Source: Treponema sp. (lineage in GTDB: Bacteria > Spirochaetota > Spirochaetia > Treponematales > Breznakiellaceae). Taken from it: 6,712 bases of DNA. The DNA is taken from positions 1-6,712 of the forward strand of contig JAITHH010000234.1 in the NCBI GenBank assembly GCA_031280065.1. The letters run 5' to 3'. Shown here one piece after another: positions 1 through 5,467 of the stretch. A model generated the notes under the pieces. It saw nothing but the letters and a program-made list of their open reading frames with translations, was not told the DNA's origin and ran no database searches. The translations under genes were made by a program, and so were the position numbers. Numbering within the stretch: the stretch's first letter is position 1; each line of letters starts with the position of its first letter.

Positions 1-26
1 GATAAACCCGAATTGTGCGGAATAAA

Positions 27-1385
27 ATGATGGACAAAAACGAGCGGTACAGCCTGACCCAGGGCGGCGTCCTCAAAAAATTGCTCATGGTCGCCGTTCC
101 CATCATGGGGACGCAGGCACTCCAAATGGCCTACAACATCACCGATATGTTCTGGCTGGGCAGAGTGGGCAATGTCGCGGTGGCCGCGTCCGGCGCGGCG
201 GGTATGTACATGTGGCTCTCCTTCGGCTTCCTCATCATCGGCAAGATGGGCGCGGAAATCGGTATATCCCAAGCCATCGGCAAGGGAGACCGCGGGGAAG
301 CCCAGGTGTTCTTCCGCCATTCCCTGTACATCGGCGCGGCGCTCGGCTTGTTCTGCGCCCTGGCGATGATCCTGGGGAACCGTCTGCTGGCGGCCTTCTT
401 CCCCTTCCGCGAGCCCGCGCTGGCTGAAGAGACGGCGGCCTACCTTGCGATCATCGGCTGGGGGATGCTCCCCAGCTTTGTGTCCGGCGTGATAGCCAGC
501 GCGTTTACCGCAGCGGGCAATTCCCGGACGCCCTTCATCCTGAGCGCCATCGGCCTGGCGTGCAACGCGCTCCTGGACCCGGTCTGTATTCTGGTCCTGG
601 GCTGGGGCATCCGGGGCGCGGCGGCAGCAACCGTCCTGTCCCAATTGCTGGTCTTCATCCTGATGATAAGCGGCGCGGTCCGTTTCCGGGACCGGCCTTT
701 TGAAACCTGTCCGTTTCTGGGGAGGATCGACCTGTGCCGGCTCGTCCAGATTCTGAAATGGGCTCTGCCAATCGGTCTGGAAAGCCTGCTCTTCTGTTTT
801 CTTTCTATGTTATGCAGCCGGATAGAGGCCCGCTTCGGGGCCAATGCGATGGCGGCAGGCAGAATTGGCTCGCAGATTGAGTCCATGAGCTGGCTCATCG
901 GCGGCGGTTTTGGTTCCGCGCTGGTGATCTTCGTGGGGCAGAACTTTGGGGCGGGCAAGCCGGAGCGTATTCGGCGGGGCATCCGGATCAGCGCGGCGGT
1001 TATGGGGGCCTGGGGCGTCCTGGTGGGGGCCGTTCTCTGCGTGTCGGGGCAATTCGTCTTTTCGGTCTTTCTCCCGGACCCGGAGATCGCCCGTCTGGGC
1101 CGCTACTACTGCTTTATCGCGGCGGTCAGCCAGATTCCGATGAACCTGGAGGCGGTGTGGTCCGGGGGCTTTAAGGGAACGGGCCGCACTCTGCCCCCGG
1201 CGCTAGTGAGCATTACGGTCAACGCCCTCAAGCCGGTTTTGGCGGCGCTGCTGTCCCGCACCAGTCTGGGGCTTTTCGGGGTCTGGGTAGGAGTATCGTG
1301 CGCGGCCATAATACGGGGGCTGTGGCTGGGGCTCTGGTACGGGGTCGCGGAACGCCGTACGGTCCCGGTGATCAGACCGGAGTGA
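27..1385 (+). CDS. MATE-family multidrug/cation antiporter
   Basis: Predicted inner-membrane exporter, about 452 residues, which is the normal MATE length. Seen: about twelve hydrophobic helices arranged as two homologous six-helix halves. The first half opens with KLLMVAVPIMG and a TDMFWLGR segment, the typical MATE helix-1 signature (T/V-D-x-x-[FW]-[IL]-G). The second half opens with ILKWALPIGLES after a charged linker (VRFRDRPFE), and a GQNFGAGKPER loop matches the G-Q-x-x-G-A motif common in the family. Family knowledge: MATE proteins expel cationic drugs or metabolites using Na+ or H+ gradients; the substrate here cannot be read from sequence. An in-frame stop at 3-5 limits the N-terminus. 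Possible starts are GTG 15, ATG 27 and ATG 30; none has a strong Shine-Dalgarno, and ATG 27 is chosen as the first ATG. It stands alone on the plus strand, with a repeat cluster directly after its stop. No frameshift is seen. Confidence 0.93.
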   Translation: MMDKNERYSLTQGGVLKKLLMVAVPIMGTQALQMAYNITDMFWLGRVGNVAVAASGAAGMYMWLSFGFLIIGKMGAEIGISQAIGKGDRGEAQVFFRHSLYIGAALGLFCALAMILGNRLLAAFFPFREPALAEETAAYLAIIGWGMLPSFVSGVIASAFTAAGNSRTPFILSAIGLACNALLDPVCILVLGWGIRGAAAATVLSQLLVFILMISGAVRFRDRPFETCPFLGRIDLCRLVQILKWALPIGLESLLFCFLSMLCSRIEARFGANAMAAGRIGSQIESMSWLIGGGFGSALVIFVGQNFGAGKPERIRRGIRISAAVMGAWGVLVGAVLCVSGQFVFSVFLPDPEIARLGRYYCFIAAVSQIPMNLEAVWSGGFKGTGRTLPPALVSITVNALKPVLAALLSRTSLGLFGVWVGVSCAAIIRGLWLGLWYGVAERRTVPVIRPE

Positions 1386-1624
1386 AACCACGGAAGGCGC
1401 GGATTAACGCGGATTAAAACCACAAATGTACACAGATTGCGAACCTTCGGTTCGACGCTGATGTGGTTTCTCTTCATCTGCGTCATCCGTTTCATCAGTG
1501 TAATCTGCGGTTCTCAGACAACGGTTCTTTTTAACCACAGATGTACACAGATTGCGAACCTTCGGTTCGGCGCTGATACGGAAAAGGACTTCCTTTCCGC
1601 GTCACTTCCGTGTCTTCCGTGGTT
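1386..1624. repeat. Repeat element bounded by an 11-bp inverted repeat
   Basis: AACCACGGAAG at 1386-1396 is perfectly inverted as CTTCCGTGGTT at 1614-1624, bracketing about 239 bp directly after the MATE stop codon. The interior carries CCACAGAT/ACACAGATT words and their complements (TAATCTGCGG, TTCATCTG), so the two strands can fold back on each other. For example, 1499-1512 pairs imperfectly with 1533-1547. The style resembles dispersed non-coding intergenic repeats of environmental bacteria rather than a gene. No transposase is present, so calling it a MITE is only an inference. Frames open here on both strands look like by-products of the repeats. Confidence 0.6.
1418..1577 (+). repeat. 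45-bp direct repeat pair with short hairpin
   Basis: Copies at 1418-1462 and 1533-1577 differ at only 2 of 45 positions. Each contains CGAACCTTCGGTTCG, a perfect 6-bp stem with a 3-base loop. A third partial copy of the right end, GGTTCGACGCTGAT, lies at 1626-1639. Confidence 0.85.
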
Positions 1625-1690
1625 CGGTTCGACGCTGATGGGGTTTCTATTCATCTGTGCCATCCTTTTCATCCGTGCAATCTGCGGTTC
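1449..1690 (+). repeat. 65-bp direct repeat pair
   Basis: Copies at 1449-1513 and 1626-1690 match at 58 of 65 positions by hand alignment. Each starts with GGTTCGACGCTGATG and ends with AATCTGCGGTTC. The left end of each copy overlaps the right end of the 45-bp repeat family, so the two units form a composite that has been partly duplicated. The substitutions are scattered, which points to an older duplication than that of the perfect heptamers further on. Confidence 0.8.
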
Positions 1691-1744
1691 CCCTGCGGCC
1701 TTCGGCATCCTGTTTCGGGACTCCGGGCGCTGCCGCACCGCTCC

Positions 1745-1768
1745 GGCAAAACGCTTGCGCGATTTGCC
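1745..1768. other. Imperfect stem-loop between repeat cluster and promoter
   Basis: GGCAAA (1745-1750) pairs with TTTGCC (1763-1768), and an inner CGC/GCG pair closes a short loop. No T-run follows on either strand, so it does not look like an intrinsic terminator. The surrounding 1691-1811 holds no other feature I can support. Confidence 0.35.
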
Positions 1769-1811
1769 CCCCGCCCTCCATGTATTTTCTTCCAAATTCT
1801 CCGCGAAACAC

Positions 1812-1840
1812 TTGACTTCCTCTTCCTTTCTCGCTATACT
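1812..1840 (+). promoter_or_regulatory. Near-consensus sigma-70-type promoter
   Basis: TTGACT (1812-1817), a 17-base spacer and TATACT (1835-1840). Both hexamers match the consensus at 5 of 6 positions with ideal spacing. The expected transcription start, about 7 bases past the -10 box, falls at or next to 1847, the A of an ATG. A transcript would therefore be leaderless or nearly so, and would run immediately into the heptamer array. It might also feed the genes from 2409 onward, as no clear terminator lies between. Confidence 0.7.
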
Positions 1841-1846
1841 AATACC

Positions 1847-1984
1847 ATGAACAAAGTAGTGGCCGCAGCCGACAGCCGACAGCCGACAGCCGACAGCCGA
1901 CAGCCGACAGCCGACAGCCGACAGCCGACAGCCGACAGCCGACAGCCGACAGCCGACAGCCGACAAATTATGGGCACTTTCTAA
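1847..1984 (+). CDS. Small ORF built on ADSRQPT heptapeptide repeats
   Basis: A 45-codon frame opening with MNKVVAA, continuing as repeated ADSRQPT units and ending in QIMGTF. The heptapeptide arises because a 7-bp DNA unit reads as a 21-bp/7-residue period in any frame. No Shine-Dalgarno precedes the ATG, but a strong promoter places the transcript start at or beside it, which would suit leaderless translation. The product is hydrophilic, without a signal peptide or known domain. Because 7 is not a multiple of 3, a change in unit number changes the downstream frame: losing one unit would join this start to the frame open until 2519. It may equally be a simple repeat that happens to follow a promoter. 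No function is assigned. Confidence 0.3.
   Translation: MNKVVAAADSRQPTADSRQPTADSRQPTADSRQPTADSRQIMGTF
1868..1965 (+). repeat. GCCGACA heptamer tandem array, 14 perfect copies
   Basis: Fourteen uninterrupted identical 7-bp units occupy exactly 98 bp, preceded by a degenerate unit at 1861-1867. Perfect identity implies recent expansion or active slippage. Heptameric short tandem repeats are known from other bacteria, notably filamentous cyanobacteria. Such tracts are prone to copy-number change during replication, and a 7-bp unit changes reading frame at each step. On the minus strand the array reads as repeated AVGCRLS. Confidence 0.97.
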
Positions 1985-2042
1985 TCTTTGTCAAGCCCCC
2001 TGCTTCTTTAATGTTCCTGTAGTATACCATAATCTCAAGACA

Positions 2043-2189
2043 AAGTATACCGATCCCCTGGCAGGATACACCGATCCCAGCGCAAAATACATCGTAGCCG
2101 AGACGGGATACATCGATCCCGTGGTGAAATACATCGATCCCAAGACGAAATACACCGATCCCAAACCGGAATACACCGTGCCCCGCACG
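2043..2189 (+). repeat. Seven degenerate 21-bp tandem units upstream of porin
   Basis: Units begin at 2043, 2064, 2085, 2106, 2127, 2148 and 2169, with no length variation. The conserved core is ATACAYCGATCCC and the last five or so bases vary. Unit 3 (GTAGCC) and unit 7 (GTGCCC) depart from the core. A looser related stretch, AGTATACCAT, lies at 2021-2030 but out of 21-bp register. In the open plus frame each unit encodes K/G-Y-T/I-D-P-x-x. Because 21 bp is about two helical turns, the array could place binding sites on one DNA face. Whether it acts as DNA or as peptide cannot be decided here. The flanks 1985-2042 and 2190-2317 show nothing else I can support. Confidence 0.85.
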
Positions 2190-2317
2190 GAGACTATTCA
2201 AGCACACACAAGAACTCAAAATGAGCAAATATCATGGCCGGCTGGTCAACCCCGCCGCCGAGAGCCGTCTGATTCCATAGCGGAATTATGTGCGGTAGTA
2301 ACGCCAGGCCGTCTTTG

Positions 2318-2347
2318 TTTCGAGCGCGGAGCGGCCCGGCTTATTAT
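2318..2347 (+). promoter_or_regulatory. Possible weak promoter for the porin leader
   Basis: TTTCGA (2318-2323), 18-base spacer, TATTAT (2342-2347) within the locally AT-rich TTATTATACC. The -35 match is poor. It lies at a sensible distance upstream of the 2409 and 2555 starts. Confidence 0.3.
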
Positions 2348-2348
2348 A

Positions 2349-2389
2349 CCGGCCTTGGGGCCGGGCAATCCGGGTACACGGCGTACCCG
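2349..2389 (+). promoter_or_regulatory. Two consecutive GC-rich hairpins in the leader
   Basis: Hairpin 1: CCGGCC (2349-2354), loop TTGG, GGCCGG (2359-2364). Hairpin 2: CGGGTAC (2371-2377), loop ACGGC, GTACCCG (2383-2389). Both stems are perfect. Hairpin 2 ends 8 bases before the AGGAGG at 2398-2403. GCCCGGC at 2334-2340 could pair instead with GCCGGGC at 2360-2366, dissolving hairpin 1, so alternative folds are possible. No U-run follows, so these are not terminators. Roles in mRNA stability or translational control are inference. Confidence 0.55.
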
Positions 2390-2408
2390 AACAATCGAGG
2401 AGGTTTCT

Positions 2409-2519
2409 ATGAAGAAACCCCGGTGTTTTGTGTTTGGAATGTTCAGCAGGGCGCTGACACTCCCTTTGGTTCTGGCGGGCGGCGTCCCGGCCAGTGTAGA
2501 CAGCAGGGGCATACGGTAG
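2409..2519 (+). CDS. 36-residue ORF with signal-like N-terminus, porin leader
   Basis: ATG 2409 follows a perfect AGGAGG (2398-2403) at 5-base spacing, the best Shine-Dalgarno in the intergenic region. The product begins MKKPRCFVFGMFSRALT and continues with a short hydrophobic core (LPLVLAGG), then PASVDSRGIR and stop: basic start, hydrophobic stretch and small residues, like a signal peptide with almost no mature part. The stop lies 35 bases before the porin ATG, so the two are probably on one mRNA. The F-G-(x)-F-S-x-x-T-x-x-L-V run resembles the porin signal peptide, suggesting a remnant of a duplicated 5' end. Alternatives are a translated leader ORF that tunes porin translation, or a small exported peptide. 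No family is recognised. Confidence 0.45.
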   Translation: MKKPRCFVFGMFSRALTLPLVLAGGVPASVDSRGIR

Positions 2520-2554
2520 GAGATACCGCCCCAAAATTTCAGGAGGAAGGAAGA

Positions 2555-3946
2555 ATGAGTAAGTCCAATTCTCAAATGTTTGGCAAAGTGTTTTCAAAAG
2601 GAACGGTAATCGCCCTGGTAATCGGCGCGGTTATGGCGCAGAGCGTATCGGCGTTCGATTTCGCGTGGGGCGCGTGGGGACGCGCGGCCTGGGTACCGCT
2701 GATCATCCAGGGCGGCGCTGATGAGTTTACTACTGACGCTAACGGTGATGAGGTACCGAAACCAAACGCCGATGGATCGTATGACACCGCCACCTATATC
2801 TGGACCGGTTCCGGCCCGGGGTGGAACGGCGCTCGTGCGGCTGCTATCGGGTTTAACCTCAGCGGAACTGATGAAAACGGACTCATCGGGTTCGCGGCAA
2901 ATCTGCGCTTAAATACCGGTGAGTTTAGTGTTGATGCTGATAATGACGGCGAGTCTGATGTTGATATCGATAATGGCACGTTTTGGTTCGCCAACGATAA
3001 TACCGCCAATGTATGGGTTAAGCCCCTCGGTTCCGATGTGCTGACCATCAGCGCCGGTCTGTTCCAGGTTGACGACCTGCGGGGGAAACTCGGCGGCGTC
3101 AATGAAAACTTTGACGGCTTTGGTAAGAGCGGCGATGAAGACGCCATCTTTGGCCGCACCGATTCCGCCGGGAAGTTCGGCGCACATTTCAAAATAGCGC
3201 CCATCGAGGCCCTGCAAATCCACGCCGCTTTCGGCGCGAATGCCGGGCTGTACAAGGACCCTATCGACACTTATTATAAAGAGAAATCCGGGGACGCTAT
3301 CGGCGATGTGTTCTCCACGGGACAGTACGGCATCGGCTACACCATTACTGACATCGGCCTTGCCCGCGTCCAGTTCATCGGCGGCAGTTATGGGAAAGAT
3401 ACGCTCGGCTCGTATCCGTCCAAAGTGCAAAACTACAACCAGGTACAGGTTGCCTTCCAGCTCACCGCTGTCGAGAACCTTAACCTGGACTTCGGCGCGA
3501 AGATTCCCTTCAAGATCACCGGCGATGGCCCCGCGGTTTATGATGATCCTTCGGGGAGCGGCGCAACATTCGGTACAAGCGATGATTCCTATCAAGCGCC
3601 TATCGCCATTCGTGTGGCGGCAAAGTACACCGCAGGCGATCTGGGCATCTTCTTCGGTCTCAAGACAGGCTTTGGCGGAAAGCTGAAAGGGAAAATCCCT
3701 GCGGTGGGGGATATTACCGCTGATGAGGGATTCTCCCTGGGCGCCGACATCGAGCCTTCCTACAAGCTGGGAGACGCCGGTTCCATAATCGGGAACATCT
3801 CCTTCGAGCTCAAAGGAAACAGCACATACGAAATTGGGAGCGCGAGTGAGGTAGATGCCAAAGACGGCACAACCAAACTGGGTCTGGGCGTTTCGTTCCA
3901 TAAACCCCTCGGCGGCGGTAACTTCAACCCCAGAATATCTTCGTAA
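2555..3946 (+). CDS. Porin-like outer-membrane beta-barrel, C-terminus altered
   Basis: 463-residue exported protein. ATG 2555 is chosen because AGGAGG lies at 2541-2546 with 8-base spacing and because it starts a clean signal peptide: basic/polar residues 1-16, hydrophobic 17-28, probable cleavage after V-S-A33 before FDFAWGAWGR. The mature part alternates short amphipathic strands with acidic, glycine-rich loops: AAAIGFNLSG, NVWVKPLGSDVLTISAGLF, HFKIAPIEALQIHAAFG, GQYGIGYTITDIGLARVQFIGG, LDFGAKIPF, and LGADIEPSYKLG. The frame lies open upstream to 2288, but that stretch lacks a ribosome site and secretion features. The 3' end is odd: after KLGLGVSFHKPLGGGNF it ends NPRISS, without the terminal aromatic residue barrels normally use for insertion. 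These last codons are the antisense of a VOC gene, so the final strand(s) are probably lost. Family resemblance to spirochaete (Treponema) outer-membrane proteins is recalled, not searched; the transported solute is unknown. Confidence 0.8.
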   Translation: MSKSNSQMFGKVFSKGTVIALVIGAVMAQSVSAFDFAWGAWGRAAWVPLIIQGGADEFTTDANGDEVPKPNADGSYDTATYIWTGSGPGWNGARAAAIGFNLSGTDENGLIGFAANLRLNTGEFSVDADNDGESDVDIDNGTFWFANDNTANVWVKPLGSDVLTISAGLFQVDDLRGKLGGVNENFDGFGKSGDEDAIFGRTDSAGKFGAHFKIAPIEALQIHAAFGANAGLYKDPIDTYYKEKSGDAIGDVFSTGQYGIGYTITDIGLARVQFIGGSYGKDTLGSYPSKVQNYNQVQVAFQLTAVENLNLDFGAKIPFKITGDGPAVYDDPSGSGATFGTSDDSYQAPIAIRVAAKYTAGDLGIFFGLKTGFGGKLKGKIPAVGDITADEGFSLGADIEPSYKLGDAGSIIGNISFELKGNSTYEIGSASEVDAKDGTTKLGLGVSFHKPLGGGNFNPRISS

Positions 3947-4011
3947 AAACGGAAGGCCCTTTCCGTATCCGTGCAGTTAATGGTGACGTGATCGACGCCG
4001 CACACCTTCAT
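3760..4011 (-). pseudogene. Truncated VOC/glyoxalase-fold gene, first ~34 codons
   Basis: The start is well supported: ATG at 4011, with AGGAGG overlapping the TAG of the isomerase gene at 5-base spacing. The product opens MKVCGVDHVTINCTDTERA and continues FRFYEDILGLKLPP, a classic VOC (glyoxalase/bleomycin-resistance/dioxygenase) N-terminus with the D-H-V first metal-ligand histidine (His8) and the F-Y-x-D-x-L-G-L helix. VOC proteins are normally about 120-150 residues with a second ligand motif near the end. Here recognisable similarity stops near residue 34 (about 3910), and the frame then runs through the antisense of the porin gene to a stop at 3760, giving an 83-residue chimera with no VOC second half. 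It was the third gene of the minus-strand operon and is now presumably non-functional. Truncation by recombination, or an assembly join, is inferred. Confidence 0.7.
3949..3966. terminator. Hairpin after porin stop; weak terminator candidate
   Basis: ACGGAA (3949-3954) and TTCCGT (3961-3966) form a perfect 6-bp stem with a 6-base loop, two bases after the porin stop. On the plus strand no T-run follows. On the minus strand the stem is followed by TTTT, which fits an intrinsic terminator better. However, those same bases encode TERAFRFY of the VOC fragment, so the structure may be accidental. Confidence 0.3.
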
Positions 4012-4020
4012 GGCCGCCTC

Positions 4021-5418
4021 CTATACCTCGATATATTCGATGTCCAGAATCCGGCAGAGGGCCTGGAAACGCTTTCGCCAGTCCCCCAGGAACAGCGCCT
4101 CGTGGTGGGTGCCGCCGTACTTCAGCCAACCGTCCATGGCCTGGCGGATCCCCGTGCCGGGCCTGAAAAAGGCGTGGTTCATGGGCACGTCCTTGAGTTC
4201 CTCCGTGTCCAGGATCGTCCCCTGACAGACGATGAGCCGGTACTGCTCCCCTGCCACGGAGACCAGGGAAAAGAGGGTCCCCGGCCCAGGCTCCACGTTG
4301 AATTTGGGCGTGGGCGGGTTGTCCCGGTCGCCGATGTCCAGGGGCCGGTCGATGAGGGTAACGCCCCGGTCTTTCCGGGCGGTCTTCCAGTTCCCCTCGC
4401 CCATGTGACTCAGCATGGCCGCGTCCTTGACGAAATCCAGGGAGTACATCTCCGTAAAGTGGGGATTCTCCGCCAGCATGTGGCCTATCACCGTGAGGAG
4501 CAGCACGTTGACATCCCCCTCCGCAGAATAGCCGTAGCCCTTGGCCAGCAGGCTGGAGCCCGCCAGGATCGGAAGCTGCTTGAGCCGGCCGTCTTCCTTG
4601 TAGATGTTGAAGAACTGGGAGAAGCCGTCATAGCCATTGGCAACAAGGAACTTCTCAAAGGCGATCTGCATCCTCGCGGCGTAGCGGTGGCTTTCCCCAG
4701 GGAGCTTGGGATCGAGCTTGAAGTTCCCCTTATCCTCCTCGATCTGGGCGGCGATCTCCGCATCCGTTACCTGCTCCATCAGGGCGTACACCGGGCCGAT
4801 GGTCTCAAAGTTCGCCTCCACCCCGAATTTCCGGCAAAAGGCCGCATCATCCCCCAGAATGTCCCCCATGTTGTGCATCCTGCCGAAGACGGCCACCTTG
4901 GTTTTCTTGAGCCGCGCCGCAGTGTTGGCGGCCTGGGCCCAGTCTTCAAAGAAACGCTTGAAGCCCTCAGACTGCCAATCCTCGGTGATGATCGCCGGTT
5001 TTATCCCGCAGCGCATGAGCACGTTAGCCGTGTCCTGGATGCCGTGGATCCCCTGGTTGGTGGTGCAGCGGCTCCAGTCCCAGTCAGGGCTTACCTCCGG
5101 CAGGGGCTGAATATTGGCCAGGAGCACCGGCAGGGTGTTCTTTTTCATGGCCTGGATCAGCCGGTTGCCGGGGCTGTAGAGGAGGTTGACGATCATGATG
5201 CCGTCACAGCCCTGATCGTTGAAGCGCTTTACATAACGCTCAATGTCCGGCCTTTCCTTGGCAGGGCCGGGAAAGTCCAGGTCCGCCGCGCCGGAAAGCT
5301 GTTGCGCCACTTCCCTGGCCCATTTCTCCTGCATTTTAGGCAGTTCCGGCTGGGATTTGTCGTACAATCCCTGCATTAAGCCCAAAAATCCTATCCTTGG
5401 CTTTTGTTTTACGATCAT
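4021..5418 (-). CDS. L-arabinose/L-fucose isomerase-family sugar isomerase
   Basis: 465-residue cytoplasmic enzyme, predicted Mn2+-dependent aldose-ketose isomerase. Seen: an N-terminal Rossmann-like domain (RIGFLGLMQGLYD, then CDGIMIVNLLYSPGN at 71-85), a middle domain with VAVFGRMHNMGDILGDD at 175-191, and a C-terminal catalytic domain. Residues matching the metal/catalytic set of E. coli AraA are present: Glu300 in YSAEGD, Glu323 in FTEMYSLDF, His338 in LSHMGEG, and the GGTHHE histidines 438/439. The RPLDIGDRDNPP-to-FNVEPGPGTLFSLV stretch also corresponds to AraA. It is slightly shorter than E. coli AraA (about 500), so the substrate may be a different sugar and I do not assign araA. The ATG has GGAGG at 6-base spacing. 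It lies 49 bases after the dehydrogenase and just before the VOC fragment, whose ribosome site overlaps its stop: an operon. Confidence 0.85.
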   Translation of the reverse strand: MIVKQKPRIGFLGLMQGLYDKSQPELPKMQEKWAREVAQQLSGAADLDFPGPAKERPDIERYVKRFNDQGCDGIMIVNLLYSPGNRLIQAMKKNTLPVLLANIQPLPEVSPDWDWSRCTTNQGIHGIQDTANVLMRCGIKPAIITEDWQSEGFKRFFEDWAQAANTAARLKKTKVAVFGRMHNMGDILGDDAAFCRKFGVEANFETIGPVYALMEQVTDAEIAAQIEEDKGNFKLDPKLPGESHRYAARMQIAFEKFLVANGYDGFSQFFNIYKEDGRLKQLPILAGSSLLAKGYGYSAEGDVNVLLLTVIGHMLAENPHFTEMYSLDFVKDAAMLSHMGEGNWKTARKDRGVTLIDRPLDIGDRDNPPTPKFNVEPGPGTLFSLVSVAGEQYRLIVCQGTILDTEELKDVPMNHAFFRPGTGIRQAMDGWLKYGGTHHEALFLGDWRKRFQALCRILDIEYIEV

Positions 5419-5467
5419 GGCCTTCCTCCAAAAAATAAAAGTATACGGAACCCCCGGTTCCGGGGAC

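Noticed and set aside
1437..1850. Plus-strand frame of 137 codons across the repeat cluster
   Set aside because: It is made almost entirely of intergenic repeats (the same peptide pieces recur because the DNA does) and has no ribosome site.
1514..1966. Minus-strand frame with repeated AVGCRLS and a downstream arginine-rich part
   Set aside because: Generated by the heptamer array plus the intergenic repeat cluster; no start signal or conserved domain.
1991..2188. Minus-strand frame with GSMYF-type heptapeptides
   Set aside because: It is the reverse reading of the 21-bp array; it starts at a GTG with no ribosome site.
1868..2189. CRISPR array
   Set aside because: Neither tandem array has unique spacers between repeats; the units are directly contiguous and too short, and no cas genes are present.
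2288..2554. N-terminal extension of the porin reading frame
   Set aside because: It would bury the signal peptide, has no ribosome site, and overlaps the hairpins and the better-supported small ORF.
2909..3901. 330-codon open frame on the minus strand
   Set aside because: Antisense of the porin-like gene; no ribosome site or recognisable domain.
3988..5379. 463-codon open frame on the plus strand
   Set aside because: It is the antisense of the well-supported isomerase gene, lacks a ribosome site, and shows no family resemblance; such shadows are common in GC-rich genes.
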